DNA from: Erythrobacter sp. UBA1916
Lineage (GTDB): Bacteria > Pseudomonadota > Alphaproteobacteria > Sphingomonadales > Sphingomonadaceae
NCBI GenBank assembly: GCA_002337385.1
Contig: DDFY01000010.1
Location: forward strand, 15,191 to 79,190
DNA: 64,000 bases
Reading direction: 5' to 3'
Shown here: piece after piece, positions 41,118 to 50,975 of the stretch
Layout of the letters: every line of letters begins with the position of its first letter
How positions within the stretch are numbered: the stretch's first letter is position 1
The notes under the pieces: model-generated
Seen by the model: the letters and a program-made list of their open reading frames with translations, nothing else
The model's database searches: none
Told to the model about the DNA's origin: nothing
Position numbers and translations under genes: made by a program

Positions 41118-43412
41118 ATGCTCCCCTCTTGGCGTAATCCTCCGAAGGCGTCGTTGCGCAGCCTGCCCCTGCTTGGTGTGGCCACAATCGTCTTGCTTGC
41201 CGCCCAGCCCGCCTATGCGCAGGGCACCTCTGACGGCCAAGCCGAAGAGAGCGAATCCTCCGGCGCAAATGCCGATCTGATCGAAGCTCTCGATGGCGAG
41301 CGCGAGGTTGACTTCGAAGCCGACGAGATTCGCTACGACGACGAAACCGACACGATCTCCGCCCAAGGCGACGTGATTCTCGAAGCCGGCGACCAGTCTG
41401 TTCGCGCCGAACGCGTGGTCTGGAACCGGATGACCGGCGAGATCGTGGCCGAGGGTTCGATCCGTTATGTCGATGCCGATGGCAACCAGCTGTTCACCGA
41501 ACGGCTGGTGTTGACCGACCAGCTCGAAGCCGCGGCGATGAGCAACCTGTTGCTGGTGTTCCGAGAAGGCTCGCGGCTGGCGGCGAACGAAGCCCGGCGC
41601 AAGGCCGATGGCGATATCGAGCTGGACAAGGCCGCCTTTTCAACCTGCGCGATCGTGAACGAGGACGGCTGCCCCAAGAACCCGAGTTGGCGCGTCACCG
41701 CCGAGCGCGTCTATTACGACCAGCAAACCCAGCGCATCCGGTTCCGCGGCGCCTATCTCGAACTGTTCGGCACGCGCCTTCTGCCGCTGCCCGGCCTTTC
41801 GATCCGCGCCGACGGGACCGCCGATTCGGGCTTCTTTATCCCCGAGATCGAACTGACCGCCTCGAATGGCGTTTCGATCTCCGACAGCTTCTACTGGCGC
41901 ATGGCGGATAACCGCGACCTCGAGCTGAGCGCCTACATCTACACCGCCACTGCGCCGATGGTTTCCGCCAAGTACCGCGAATTGACCAGCAAGGGCGCGT
42001 TCCAGGTCACCGGTTATGCAACCTACGGGACGCGCCTCCCGCTCACCGCGACAGGCGCTCCGACTGCCGTCAGCCGCGAGGACCTGCGCGGTTACCTCGC
42101 CGCCAACGGCCGGTTCCAGTTCAACGAGAACCTCTCGCTCTCCGGCTCGCTCCGCTATGCCAGCGACCGCACCTTCCTGCGCCGCTACGACATCAGCCGC
42201 GAAGACCGCATCCGCTCAACGGTTGCGCTCGAAAACATCGACGAGAGCAGCTATCTCTCGGTCGCCGGCTGGGCGACGCAGTTGCTGCTGGTCAATCAGG
42301 ATCAGGGTCAGGAGCCAATCGCGCTTCCCTTGATCGACTATCGCAAGCGCCTAACGGACCCGGTGCTGGGCGGCGTGGTGGAGTTGCAGGGCAACACGCT
42401 GGCGCTCGCCCGCACCGACGGGCAGGACACCCAGCGCGCCTTCGCCCGCGCCCAGTGGAACCTGCGCAAGATCACATCGCTCGGGCAGGAAGTTTCGTTC
42501 ACCGCACTGGTGCGCGGCGATGTCTATCACTCGGACCAGAACGATCTCTCGACCACCGCGCTCTATGCCGGGACCGAGGGCTGGCAGACCCGCGGCGTGG
42601 CGATGGCCGCGATCGACGTTAAATGGCCGCTGATCGGCGAATTCATGGGCGGGACGCAGACGATCACCCCGCGCGTGCAATTCGTTGCCGCGCCGTCGGT
42701 CCGCAATCTGTCCATTCCCAACGAGGATGCGCGCGCCATCGATCTGGAGGATTCCAACCTCTTCGCGCTCAACCGCTTCCCCGGCTACGACCGGGTCGAG
42801 GACGGCGCGCGCGTCACCTACGGTGCCGACTGGCAGCTCAATTTCCCCGGCTGGCGTATCTCTTCGACCATCGGCCAGTCCTACCGGCTCAGCACCGAAC
42901 CGGTGCTGTTTCCCGACGGCACCGGCCTGACCGAGCGCTTCTCCGACTTCGTCGGCCGCACCGAGGTGCGCTATCGCGATTTCTTCAAGCTCGTGCATCG
43001 CTTCCGCCTCGACAAGGATGATTTCGCCATCCGCCGGGCCGAGGTTGACGCCACCTTGGGGTCTGACCGCACATACGTTGAACTCGGATACCTTCGCCTC
43101 AACCGCAATATCGAACTCGATTTCGAAGATCTGCAGGATCGCGAGGAAGTGCGCGTGGCCGGGCGGATCGCCTTTGCCAACTACTGGTCGGTGTTCGGCT
43201 CGGCCGTGGTCAACCTCACCGACGCGGCCGAGGACCCGACGCTGGCTTCCGACGGGTTCGAACCGCTGCGCACACGCCTCGGCATCGCCTATGCGGATGA
43301 CTGCCTGGAAATGGGCTTTACCTGGCGGCGCGACTACATCGAACTGGCCGACGCCCGCAGCGGGAACTCGTTCCAGCTCTACTTCTCGCTGCGCAACCTC
43401 AATTTCCGTTAA
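41118..43412 (+). CDS. lptD: LPS-assembly outer-membrane protein LptD
   Basis: LptD inserts lipopolysaccharide into the outer leaflet with LptE. The 764-residue protein has a signal peptide (VATIVLLAAQPAYAQ), an N-terminal OstA/jellyroll domain (FEADEIRYDDETDTISAQGDVILEAGDQSV), the GTRLLPLPGLSIRADGTADSGFFIPEI segment, and a C-terminal barrel ending in FQLYFSLRNLNFR. Four cysteines appear, two close together in the N-terminal part (STCAIVNEDGC). It leads the lptD-surA-pdxA-rsmA unit. Confidence 0.95.
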   Translation: MLPSWRNPPKASLRSLPLLGVATIVLLAAQPAYAQGTSDGQAEESESSGANADLIEALDGEREVDFEADEIRYDDETDTISAQGDVILEAGDQSVRAERVVWNRMTGEIVAEGSIRYVDADGNQLFTERLVLTDQLEAAAMSNLLLVFREGSRLAANEARRKADGDIELDKAAFSTCAIVNEDGCPKNPSWRVTAERVYYDQQTQRIRFRGAYLELFGTRLLPLPGLSIRADGTADSGFFIPEIELTASNGVSISDSFYWRMADNRDLELSAYIYTATAPMVSAKYRELTSKGAFQVTGYATYGTRLPLTATGAPTAVSREDLRGYLAANGRFQFNENLSLSGSLRYASDRTFLRRYDISREDRIRSTVALENIDESSYLSVAGWATQLLLVNQDQGQEPIALPLIDYRKRLTDPVLGGVVELQGNTLALARTDGQDTQRAFARAQWNLRKITSLGQEVSFTALVRGDVYHSDQNDLSTTALYAGTEGWQTRGVAMAAIDVKWPLIGEFMGGTQTITPRVQFVAAPSVRNLSIPNEDARAIDLEDSNLFALNRFPGYDRVEDGARVTYGADWQLNFPGWRISSTIGQSYRLSTEPVLFPDGTGLTERFSDFVGRTEVRYRDFFKLVHRFRLDKDDFAIRRAEVDATLGSDRTYVELGYLRLNRNIELDFEDLQDREEVRVAGRIAFANYWSVFGSAVVNLTDAAEDPTLASDGFEPLRTRLGIAYADDCLEMGFTWRRDYIELADARSGNSFQLYFSLRNLNFR

Positions 43413-43566
43413 TTTGCACTCTCGCCACTGTTCAGGCATTTGGCAGCGCGCACGCTTTTGGATAGAGCCTTGCGCGCACCGCAACGGCTGACTCAGCTAG
43501 TGTTCAGTACGGCGCGTTATGGCCGGAAATGAACAGACAGGCGCGAGATGACCTCGTGCCGCATGG

Positions 43567-44934
43567 ATGAAAGAGAACGATAACGTGATTGCGTTTGCCC
43601 GAAAGCTCGTAAACATCACGGCCGCGAGCGCCCTTCTGCTCTCCGGCTCGACGGGCGTTTATGCCCAGGCCGTCGACTCGCAGAACGATGCCTTCAACAT
43701 CCCGAGCGACATTTCGTTCCTCGGTCAGAGCGATCCGAACGTTCGCCGCGCCACGGCGCGGGTTAACGGCAACATCATCACCGGCACCGATGTCGATCAG
43801 CGAGTGGCGCTGATCCTCGCCGCCAACGAGGGGGTCCAAATGCCTCCCGAGGAACTGCAGCGGCTCCGCCTGCAGGTTCTGCGCAACCTGATCGACGAGA
43901 CCTTGCAGGTGCAGGAAGCCGCCGCGCTCGACATGGCGGTCACGTCCGACGAAGTCGACGAGGCCTATGCCCGCTTCGCCCAGCAGGGCCGCAACATGAC
44001 GGTCGAACAGCTGGCCCAGTATCTCGAATCGATCGGATCGAGCCCGCGCACGATCAAGCGCCAGATTCAGGGCGAACTGGCCTGGGATCGGCTGCTGCGC
44101 CGCAATGTCGCCCCCTTCGTCAACGTGTCGGAGGCCGAGGTCAGCGAACTATATGAGCGCATGCAGGAATCGCGTGGCGCAACCGAATATCGGCTGGGTG
44201 AAATCTTCCTCCAGACTACGCCCGCCAACCGCGACGCCGTCGCCGCCAATGCCCAGCAGATCGTGCAGCAACTGCGCGAAGGTGGCAGCTTCCAGGCCTA
44301 TGCCCGCCAGTACTCGCAGGCGACCACCGCCGCGGTCGGCGGCGATCTTGGTTGGATCAGGGTCGAGCAGCTGCAGAACCCGCAGCTGGAAGGCATCGTC
44401 GGCGAAATGCTGCCGGGCCAGCTTGTCGGCCCGGTCGAGATTCCGGGTGGGCTCTGGATCGGCCTGCTGATCGACCGCCGCCAGATCGGCATGCCCGATC
44501 CGCGCGATGCCCAGCTCAGCCTCAAGCAGATTTCGATCAACTTCGAGCCCGGCACCACCGAGGCAGAAGCGGAACGGCGCGGCAATGCCTTCGTCGCCGC
44601 GATCGACTCCATGAACGGCTGCGGCGATGCCAACGCCAAGGCCGCCGCAATCGGCGCAACCGTGGTCGACAACGACGAGATTGCCGCCCGCGCCCTGCCG
44701 GAAGCGTTGCAGAACGTGCTGCTGGGTCTCAACATCGGGCAGGCCACCCCGCCCTTCGGCGACCTGCAGGACGGCATTCGCGTGCTGATGCTGTGCGGCC
44801 GCGACGATCCGCCTGCGACCGCCGGGCCGGACATGCGCCAGCTGATGTCGCAGCTGGAGGACGACCGTATCAACAAGCGCGCCCAGCGCTACCTGCGCGA
44901 CCTGCGCCGCGATGCGGTGATCGAGTACAACTAG
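43567..44934 (+). CDS. surA: Periplasmic peptidyl-prolyl isomerase SurA-like chaperone
   Basis: SurA chaperones outer-membrane proteins, including LptD. The 455-residue frame has a signal peptide (VNITAASALLLSGSTGVYAQA), the SurA N-terminal domain (ARVNGNIITGTDVDQRVALILAANEG, LRLQVLRNLIDETLQVQEA), and a parvulin-like domain (YRLGEIFLQTTPANRDAV and GGDLGWIRVEQL). A second, degenerate parvulin part follows. ATG 43567 is used, though GTG 43585, which gives a tighter signal peptide, is possible. It is downstream of lptD. Confidence 0.9.
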   Translation: MKENDNVIAFARKLVNITAASALLLSGSTGVYAQAVDSQNDAFNIPSDISFLGQSDPNVRRATARVNGNIITGTDVDQRVALILAANEGVQMPPEELQRLRLQVLRNLIDETLQVQEAAALDMAVTSDEVDEAYARFAQQGRNMTVEQLAQYLESIGSSPRTIKRQIQGELAWDRLLRRNVAPFVNVSEAEVSELYERMQESRGATEYRLGEIFLQTTPANRDAVAANAQQIVQQLREGGSFQAYARQYSQATTAAVGGDLGWIRVEQLQNPQLEGIVGEMLPGQLVGPVEIPGGLWIGLLIDRRQIGMPDPRDAQLSLKQISINFEPGTTEAEAERRGNAFVAAIDSMNGCGDANAKAAAIGATVVDNDEIAARALPEALQNVLLGLNIGQATPPFGDLQDGIRVLMLCGRDDPPATAGPDMRQLMSQLEDDRINKRAQRYLRDLRRDAVIEYN

Positions 44935-44938
44935 GCCA

Positions 44939-45940
44939 ATGGACAAGCCGCTGGCCGTTTCGATCGGCGATCCGGCCGGAGTCGGCCCTGAACTGATCGT
45001 GGCGGCATGGCGCGCACGTGCCGAACGCGGCCTGCCCGCCTTTGCCGCCATCGGAGGCCTTGATGTGCTGCGCTCCGCCGCAGCGCGGGCGAAGATCGAT
45101 CTGCCGCTCGTCGAGATCAGCCGAATCGAAGAAGCCCGTTCCGTCTTCAACGACGCCTTGCCAGTGCTGTCCGGAACCGACGGCGCCTACCGCCCCGGCG
45201 CTCCGAGCGAGGACGGCGCGAGGCTCGCCTTTGCCTCGCTCGAACGCGCGATTGCGCTGGCCAAGGCTGGCGAAGCCGCCGGAGTGGTGACGGCGCCGGT
45301 CTCCAAGGCGCAGATCGCGCGCATCGAACCCAGCTTCGTCGGCCAAACCGAACTGCTTGCACAGCACTGCTCACTGGCGGCCGAAGATGCGGTGATGATG
45401 CTGGCTGGCCCCAGCCTGCGCGCCGTGCCGCTCACCGTCCATTGCGCCCTTTCCGAGGTGCCGGGACTGGTGACGCAGGAGCTGATCGTCCACCGCTGCC
45501 GCATTCTCGCGCGCGCCTTGCGGGAGGACTACGGCGTTGCCCGCCCGCATGTAGCGGTCGCCGGTCTCAATCCGCATGCGGGCGAGAACGGGCGCATGGG
45601 GCGTGAGGAAATCGAGACCATCATGCCCGCCATCGCCACCTTGCGTGCCGAAGGGATCAACGCGAGCGGCCCGCATCCTGCCGATACGCTGTTCGCTCCG
45701 CATAAGCGCTCAAGCTACGATGCCGCGCTGGCGATGTATCACGATCAGGCGCTGGTGCCGCTGAAGACGCTCGATTTCGACGAGGGTGTGAACGTCACGC
45801 TGGGCCTGCCGATCGTGCGCACCTCGCCCGATCACGGCACCGCCTTCGATATCGCCGGCAAGGGCACCGCTCGCCCCGATGCGATGATAGCGGCGATCCG
45901 CATGGCCGGAGAAATCGCCGCCCGCCGCAGCGCCGCATGA
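44939..45940 (+). CDS. pdxA: 4-hydroxythreonine-4-phosphate dehydrogenase
   Basis: PdxA oxidises 4-phosphohydroxy-L-threonine in vitamin B6 synthesis. The 333-residue enzyme starts SIGDPAGVGPELIVAAW, and has VVTAPVSKAQI, AVPLTVHCALSEVPG, GLNPHAGENGRMGREE and the metal/substrate stretch AMYHDQALVPLKTLDFDEGVNVTLGLPIVRTSPDHGTAFDIAGKG. Start ATG lies five bases after the surA stop. It overlaps rsmA by four bases. Confidence 0.97.
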   Translation: MDKPLAVSIGDPAGVGPELIVAAWRARAERGLPAFAAIGGLDVLRSAAARAKIDLPLVEISRIEEARSVFNDALPVLSGTDGAYRPGAPSEDGARLAFASLERAIALAKAGEAAGVVTAPVSKAQIARIEPSFVGQTELLAQHCSLAAEDAVMMLAGPSLRAVPLTVHCALSEVPGLVTQELIVHRCRILARALREDYGVARPHVAVAGLNPHAGENGRMGREEIETIMPAIATLRAEGINASGPHPADTLFAPHKRSSYDAALAMYHDQALVPLKTLDFDEGVNVTLGLPIVRTSPDHGTAFDIAGKGTARPDAMIAAIRMAGEIAARRSAA

Positions 45941-46755
45941 GCGAGCTGCCCCCTTTGCGCGAAGTGATCGCCACCCACGGGCTGAGCGCGTCAAAGGCGC
46001 TGGGGCAGAACTTCCTGTTCGACGAGCAACTGCTCAGCCGCATTGCCGCCATTCCGGGCGATCTTTCCGGCCAAGCGGTGCTTGAAATCGGCCCCGGTCC
46101 GGGCGGCCTCACCCGCGCCTTGCTGCGCGCCGGGGCACGCGTCACCGCCATCGAGCGCGACACGCGCTGCATCCCCGCGCTGGCAGACCTGTCCGCCGCC
46201 TTTCCCGGCCAACTCCGCGTGATCGAAGGCGATGCGCTGGCCGAGGACCATGCCGCGCTGCTGGGCGAGCCGTTCCACGTCGTCGCCAACCTGCCCTACA
46301 ACATCGGCACCCTGCTGTTCACCCGCTGGCTCGGCGGCGAGACTTGGCCGCCCGCGTGGCGCTCGCTGACGCTGATGTTCCAGCAGGAAGTAGCCCAGCG
46401 CATCGTCGCCGCGCCGGGCTCTGGCACCTATGGCCGCCTCGCCGTGCTGGCGCAGTGGCGCAGCGCCGCGAAGCTCGCGATGAAGGTCCACCGCAGCGCC
46501 TTCACCCCGCCGCCCAAGGTGATGAGCGCCATCGTCCACGTTACGCCTGCCGAAGCGCCAGAAGGCGTGAAGGCACGCATGCTTGAACGCCTGACTGAAG
46601 CCGCCTTCGGACAGCGCCGCAAGATGCTGCGCCAGAGCCTCAAGGGCCTGCCCGGCGCACTAGACGCGCTGGAGACCTGCGGCATCGATCCGCAGCGCCG
46701 CGCTGAAACGCTCGCCATCGGCGAATTCGTGGCGCTGGCGAAGGTACTATCCTGA
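45937..46755 (+). CDS. rsmA: 16S rRNA dimethyladenosine transferase
   Basis: RsmA (KsgA) dimethylates A1518 and A1519 of 16S rRNA. The 272-residue protein has QNFLFDEQLLSRIA, the SAM motif VLEIGPGPGGLTRALL, the acidic IERD, and catalytic NLPYNIGTLLF near residue 113. It then has the C-terminal FTPPPKVMSAIVHV segment. The ATGA overlap ties it to pdxA. Confidence 0.97.
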   Translation: MSELPPLREVIATHGLSASKALGQNFLFDEQLLSRIAAIPGDLSGQAVLEIGPGPGGLTRALLRAGARVTAIERDTRCIPALADLSAAFPGQLRVIEGDALAEDHAALLGEPFHVVANLPYNIGTLLFTRWLGGETWPPAWRSLTLMFQQEVAQRIVAAPGSGTYGRLAVLAQWRSAAKLAMKVHRSAFTPPPKVMSAIVHVTPAEAPEGVKARMLERLTEAAFGQRRKMLRQSLKGLPGALDALETCGIDPQRRAETLAIGEFVALAKVLS

Positions 46756-46801
46756 CCCGGTGTAATTGACTTGGCCGCACCGAGGGGCCAGATCGTTTCC
46801 G

Positions 46802-48013
46802 ATGAAACAGCCCTCCCCAAGCGAACTCGCCCTGTTCGAAGCCATCGACCAAGTGCGAATGCTGGAGCGCACGCAGAACTGGGCGCGGATCAATTCCGGC
46901 ACCGCCAACATGGCTGGTCTCGCCACAATGGCGAAGAAGCTCTCCGACGCCTTTTCCACCCTACCCGGCGAGGTGTCGCTGCGCGATCCGGCCCCCGTTT
47001 GCGCCATCGACGCCGAGGGCCGCGAGGTCGCGCTTGAACATGGTCGCCATCTGGTGGTGCGGGTGCGCCCTGAGGCTGAGCGTCGCTTCGTGCTCACCGG
47101 CCACATGGACACCGTATATCCGGTCGATCACCCGTTTCAGGAGCTGACCTGGCTCGACGACGACACCCTCAACGGCCCTGGCACCGCCGATATGAAGGCC
47201 GGTATCGCCGTGATCCTCGAAGCGCTAACCGCCTTCGAGACAAGCGATGCCGCCAAGTCGGTCGGCTATGATGTGATGATCAATTCCGACGAGGAAACAG
47301 GGTCGCTCTCCTCCGCTGCGCTGATCGCCGAACTCGCCAAGGGCAAGGCCGCCGCGCTCACATACGAGCCAAGCGCCCTGCCCGATGGCACTCTCGCTCA
47401 TGCCCGCGCGGGATCGGGCAACTATGCGGTGGTGTTCAAAGGCCGCTCCGCCCACGCCGGACGCAATCCCGAGGATGGCCGCAATGCGCTGGTCGCGGCG
47501 GCGGACTGCGCGCTGGCGCTGAAACAGATGCAACACGCCGACCTCCCGATAAACCCGGCCAGGATCGACGGTGGCTCGGCAAACAATGTCGTGCCCGACC
47601 ATGCCGTGCTGCGTTTCAACATCCGCCCGAAGACCACCGCCGCAGCCGAGGATTTTGAATCCAACCTCAAGACCTTGCTCGACACCATTGCCAAACGCCA
47701 TGAGGTTGAGATTAGCCTCACCGGCGGCATTTCGCGCCCTCCCAAGCCGGTCGATGCGCGGGCGGCCAAGCTGTTCGAGCTGGTGAGGCAGGCTGGCGCC
47801 GATCTCGGCCAGACCATCGGTTGGCAATCGAGCGGCGGCGTGTGCGATGGCAACAACATTGCCGCCTGCGGTGTCCCCGTCGTCGATACGATGGGCGTTC
47901 GCGGCGGCTCCATTCATTCACCACAGGAGTTCATGATCGTTTCCTCGCTAACCGAGCGCGCCAGACTGAGCGCGCTTGTCCTGCATCGCCTTGCCACTGG
48001 AGCACCGCTATGA
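46802..48013 (+). CDS. M20 family metallohydrolase coupled to astAB
   Basis: The 403-residue protein is an M20 dimetal amidohydrolase of the carboxypeptidase G2/ArgE/DapE group. The metal site is H101-x-D103 (GHMDTV), D130 (GTADMKAG), E164-E165 (DEETG) and H372 (SIHSPQEF); the lid domain holds GRSAHAGRNPEDGRNAL. No signal peptide is seen. Its stop overlaps the astA start by four bases. M20 enzymes include desuccinylases, so it may take the place of AstE and release succinate from N-succinylglutamate; that role is inferred from position. Confidence 0.82.
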   Translation: MKQPSPSELALFEAIDQVRMLERTQNWARINSGTANMAGLATMAKKLSDAFSTLPGEVSLRDPAPVCAIDAEGREVALEHGRHLVVRVRPEAERRFVLTGHMDTVYPVDHPFQELTWLDDDTLNGPGTADMKAGIAVILEALTAFETSDAAKSVGYDVMINSDEETGSLSSAALIAELAKGKAAALTYEPSALPDGTLAHARAGSGNYAVVFKGRSAHAGRNPEDGRNALVAAADCALALKQMQHADLPINPARIDGGSANNVVPDHAVLRFNIRPKTTAAAEDFESNLKTLLDTIAKRHEVEISLTGGISRPPKPVDARAAKLFELVRQAGADLGQTIGWQSSGGVCDGNNIAACGVPVVDTMGVRGGSIHSPQEFMIVSSLTERARLSALVLHRLATGAPL

Positions 48014-49023
48014 GTTTCGTCATCCGCACTGCCCGCCTCGGCGACCTCCAGCCGCTTTACGAGATGGCCAAGCTGACCGGCGGCGGCTTCACCAACCTGC
48101 CGCCCGACCGCAATTCGCTCACCGCCAAGCTCGACCGCTCGGTAGCGGCCTGCAGCAGGGACGATGACGAACTGGACGACGACCTGTTCGTGCTGATGCT
48201 CGAAAACGTGGAGACCGGTGAGGTGCGCGGCACCAGCCAGATCTTCTCGGCCATTGGGCGGAAGTGGCCCTTCTATTCCTACCGCATCACCACCGTCACC
48301 CAGCACTCGAACGAGCTGGAGCGCACCGTCACCGCCGAATTGCTCAGTCTGGTCAACGATCTGGGCGGCGCGAGCGAGGTCGGCGGGCTGTTCCTCCACC
48401 CCAGCGAACGCGCTGGCGGGCTTGGCATGTTGCTCGCGCGCAGCCGCTATCTGTTCATCGCTGCCCACCGCGCGCGGTTTGGCGACAAATTGCTGGCCGA
48501 ACTGCGCGGCATTATCGATGAACGCGGCGGCTCGCCGTTCTGGGACGCAATCGGCGGCAAGTTCTTCCACATGGGCTTCCAGGAGGCCGACGAGTTCAAC
48601 GCTGTCCACGGCAACCAGTTCATCGCTGATCTGATGCCCAAGCACCCGGTCTATCTGGCCATGCTGAGCGAGCAGGCGCGGCAAGTGATCGGCCTGCCCC
48701 ACCCGTCTGGCCGCGCCGCCATGCGGATGCTCGAAAGCGAAGGGTTCTCCTATGAGGGCTATGTCGACATTTTCGACGGCGGCCCGACCATGACCGCACG
48801 CACTGACAGTGTCGCCTCGATCCGCGACGCGAACCGTGCCCCGGTGATCTCGTGCGAACTCGACAAGGGCGAAAAGGCACTGATCGCGACCGGCAGGCTG
48901 GCCGACTTCCGCTGCTGCTATGGCGCACGTGCGATAACGGCGGACGGCATGGCCATCGACGCCCACGCGGCAGACCTGTTGCAGGTCAGCGAGGGCGACG
49001 AAGTCTGGAGCATCACGCGATGA
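48010..49023 (+). CDS. astA: Arginine N-succinyltransferase
   Basis: AstA is the first step of the AST arginine catabolic pathway, adding succinyl from succinyl-CoA to arginine. The 337-residue protein shows FVIRTARLGDLQPLYEMAKLTGGGFTNLP, then GTSQIFSAIG, VGGLFLHPSERAGGLGMLLARSRYLFIA and PFWDAIGGKFFHMGFQEAD, matching the family throughout. It overlaps both the M20 gene and astB by four bases each. Confidence 0.96.
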   Translation: MSFVIRTARLGDLQPLYEMAKLTGGGFTNLPPDRNSLTAKLDRSVAACSRDDDELDDDLFVLMLENVETGEVRGTSQIFSAIGRKWPFYSYRITTVTQHSNELERTVTAELLSLVNDLGGASEVGGLFLHPSERAGGLGMLLARSRYLFIAAHRARFGDKLLAELRGIIDERGGSPFWDAIGGKFFHMGFQEADEFNAVHGNQFIADLMPKHPVYLAMLSEQARQVIGLPHPSGRAAMRMLESEGFSYEGYVDIFDGGPTMTARTDSVASIRDANRAPVISCELDKGEKALIATGRLADFRCCYGARAITADGMAIDAHAADLLQVSEGDEVWSITR

Positions 49024-50270
49024 CACTGGTCGAGATCAATTTCGACGGTCTCGTCGGCCCGTCGCACAACTATGCCGGGCTCAGCCTCGGCAACCTCGCA
49101 GCGACCAAGAACGCAGGCAAGGTCTCGCAACCGCGCAAGGCGGCCTTGCAGGGGCTCGACAAGATGCGCGGTAATATGGCCTCAGGCCTGGCACAGGGTT
49201 TCTTCCTGCCCCTGCCCCGCCCCAACGCAGGCTGGCTCGAAGCGCTTGCAGCGGATGCCACCATCAACCCCGCGCTGATTGCCAGCGCCTGGTCCGCCAG
49301 TTCGATGTGGACGGCCAATGCTGCTACCGTCAGCCCCGCCCCCGATTGCGCTGACGGGCGCTGCCACCTCACTGTCGCCAACCTCGTCACCATGCCGCAC
49401 CGCAGCCAGGAGTGGCCCGATACGCTGGCACAGCTGCGCCTCGCCTTTGCCGACAGCAAACATTTCGCGGTCCACCGAGCCGTCCCGCCCTGCTTCGGCG
49501 ATGAGGGCGCGGCCAACCACATGCGCTTTTGCGAAGGCCACGCGAGCACCGGGGTCGAGGTGTTCGTCTATGGCCGCAGCGGCGGGCGCTTCCCTGCGCG
49601 CCAGCATGAGCAGGCCAGCCGCGTTGTTGCCCGCAGCCATGGTCTCGATCCGGCCAAGGCGCTGTTTATCGAGCAGAGCCCCGAGGCGATCGCCGCCGGG
49701 GCCTTCCATAACGACGTGGTGGCCGTCGCCAACGCGCAGGTGCTGTTCGCACACGAACAGGCCTTTGCCGACCGCGAAGGTGCCAACGATGCGATCCGTG
49801 CAGCTTTCCCCGCGCTGGAGGTGGTCGAAGTGCCCTCGTCGCGCGTGAGCCTCGCCGATGCGATTTCGTCCTATCTGTTCAACGCGCAGCTGCTGTCGAT
49901 GCCCGAGGGCGGGATGACACTGGTGGTGCCCGGCGAGTGCCGCGAAAACACCGCAGTGAGCGGCTGGCTCGACGACATGCTTGCCAGCAACGGCCCGATC
50001 CGTGCGGTGAAGGTTGTCGATGTGCGCGAATCGATGGCCAACGGCGGCGGCCCGGCCTGCCTGCGCCTGCGCGTGGTGGCCGATCCGGCCACGGTCGATC
50101 CGCGCTTCATGCTTAGCGAAGCCAAGGCCGATCTGATGGCTGAGGTGATCGCCGCGCAGTGGCCCGAGGAGATCGACCCGGCCGACATCGGCAAGGCGGC
50201 GCTTGCCCAATCGGTGCTGTCAGCGCGCGCCGCGTTGCTCGCTGCGCTCAACCTGTCTGAACTTGCTTAA
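49020..50270 (+). CDS. astB: N-succinylarginine dihydrolase
   Basis: AstB converts N-succinylarginine to N-succinylornithine, ammonia and CO2. The 416-residue protein has NFDGLVGPSHNYAGLSLGN, MWTANAATVSP, the EGHASTGVEVFVYGRSGGRFPARQ stretch, AGAFHNDVVAVANAQVLFAHEQAF, and GGPACLRLRVV near the end. It overlaps astA by four bases. AstC and AstD are not in the window, so the rest of the pathway must be elsewhere or done by general enzymes. Confidence 0.96.
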   Translation: MTLVEINFDGLVGPSHNYAGLSLGNLAATKNAGKVSQPRKAALQGLDKMRGNMASGLAQGFFLPLPRPNAGWLEALAADATINPALIASAWSASSMWTANAATVSPAPDCADGRCHLTVANLVTMPHRSQEWPDTLAQLRLAFADSKHFAVHRAVPPCFGDEGAANHMRFCEGHASTGVEVFVYGRSGGRFPARQHEQASRVVARSHGLDPAKALFIEQSPEAIAAGAFHNDVVAVANAQVLFAHEQAFADREGANDAIRAAFPALEVVEVPSSRVSLADAISSYLFNAQLLSMPEGGMTLVVPGECRENTAVSGWLDDMLASNGPIRAVKVVDVRESMANGGGPACLRLRVVADPATVDPRFMLSEAKADLMAEVIAAQWPEEIDPADIGKAALAQSVLSARAALLAALNLSELA

Positions 50271-50382
50271 CACACCCTACTGTCGGATTGCCTTACAGCT
50301 CTGACAGCCTTAACCATCGTGTCGCTAGGAAATCCGTGCTTGGCATGGTGATTGCGTTAGGATGGGTAAGGAAGGGTCAATC

Positions 50383-50637
50383 ATGTTTCGCAAGATTTCA
50401 CGTCTGTTCATCATCAAGACGCGGCTGGAAGCCTTCCTGATTATCTACGCCCTCGCGCTCGGCGCGACCCAGCGTGGCACCGTCTATCTCGACCAGTATC
50501 CGGGCTGGGGCGGAAAGCTACTGTTCCTCGCCTGTACTACCGCCGTTTTCATGGCGGGCGGAAAGATCCTCGACTGCCTGAAATACGAGCGCGGCCAACT
50601 GGCGGCGAAGAAGCCCACGATCCTACCTGCTGAATAG
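50383..50637 (+). CDS. Small hypothetical membrane protein
   Basis: The 84-residue protein has a basic N-terminus (FRKISRLFIIKTRLE), a helix LEAFLIIYALALGATQ, a second helix LLFLACTTAVFMAGG, and a positively charged end. AAGGAAGGG precedes ATG 50383. It lies 112 bases after astB. I recognise no function. Confidence 0.7.
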   Translation: MFRKISRLFIIKTRLEAFLIIYALALGATQRGTVYLDQYPGWGGKLLFLACTTAVFMAGGKILDCLKYERGQLAAKKPTILPAE

Positions 50638-50825
50638 GTGCCCCATCAACAAGCGGCCCAATTTGCCTCAGGCGTGGCTCAGGCCAGCATGAGGCGGGGT
50701 TGTGGTGAATTGGAAAGTGGGGGTTTCTGTTGCTAGCTACCCCCGGAGCCCCGGAATCCGTTCTGTTGCCCGGTCGGTCCAACCGCGCTGTATAGCCTAA
50801 TAATATCAGGGCGTTAGCCCATCAA

Positions 50826-50861
50826 TTACGCAGCGATGGCGAGTGCTTCGTTATCGTTGGC
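50826..50861 (-). other. tmRNA proteolysis-tag frame
   Basis: The codons gcc aac gat aac gaa gca ctc gcc atc gct gcg then taa give A-N-D-N-E-A-L-A-I-A-A. The first gcc is the likely resume codon. The terminal Ala-Ala fits recognition by ClpXP-type proteases. Confidence 0.92.
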
Positions 50862-50947
50862 ACTTATGAGTTTTGAACAGTTTTACGGGTTACTCAGCCC
50901 GGGCAAAAACCTTGTCTTTTAATACACGTCGATCCTGGTTCGGCCCC

Positions 50948-50975
50948 GTCAACACTGGCGCAAAAGCGCCGATCT
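50948..50975 (-). other. tmRNA intervening segment removed during maturation
   Basis: These 28 bases lie between the acceptor CCA end and the coding-piece 5' end. They contain a ggcgc-tttt-gcgcc hairpin. In permuted tmRNAs this loop is cut out to leave two RNA pieces. Confidence 0.75.
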
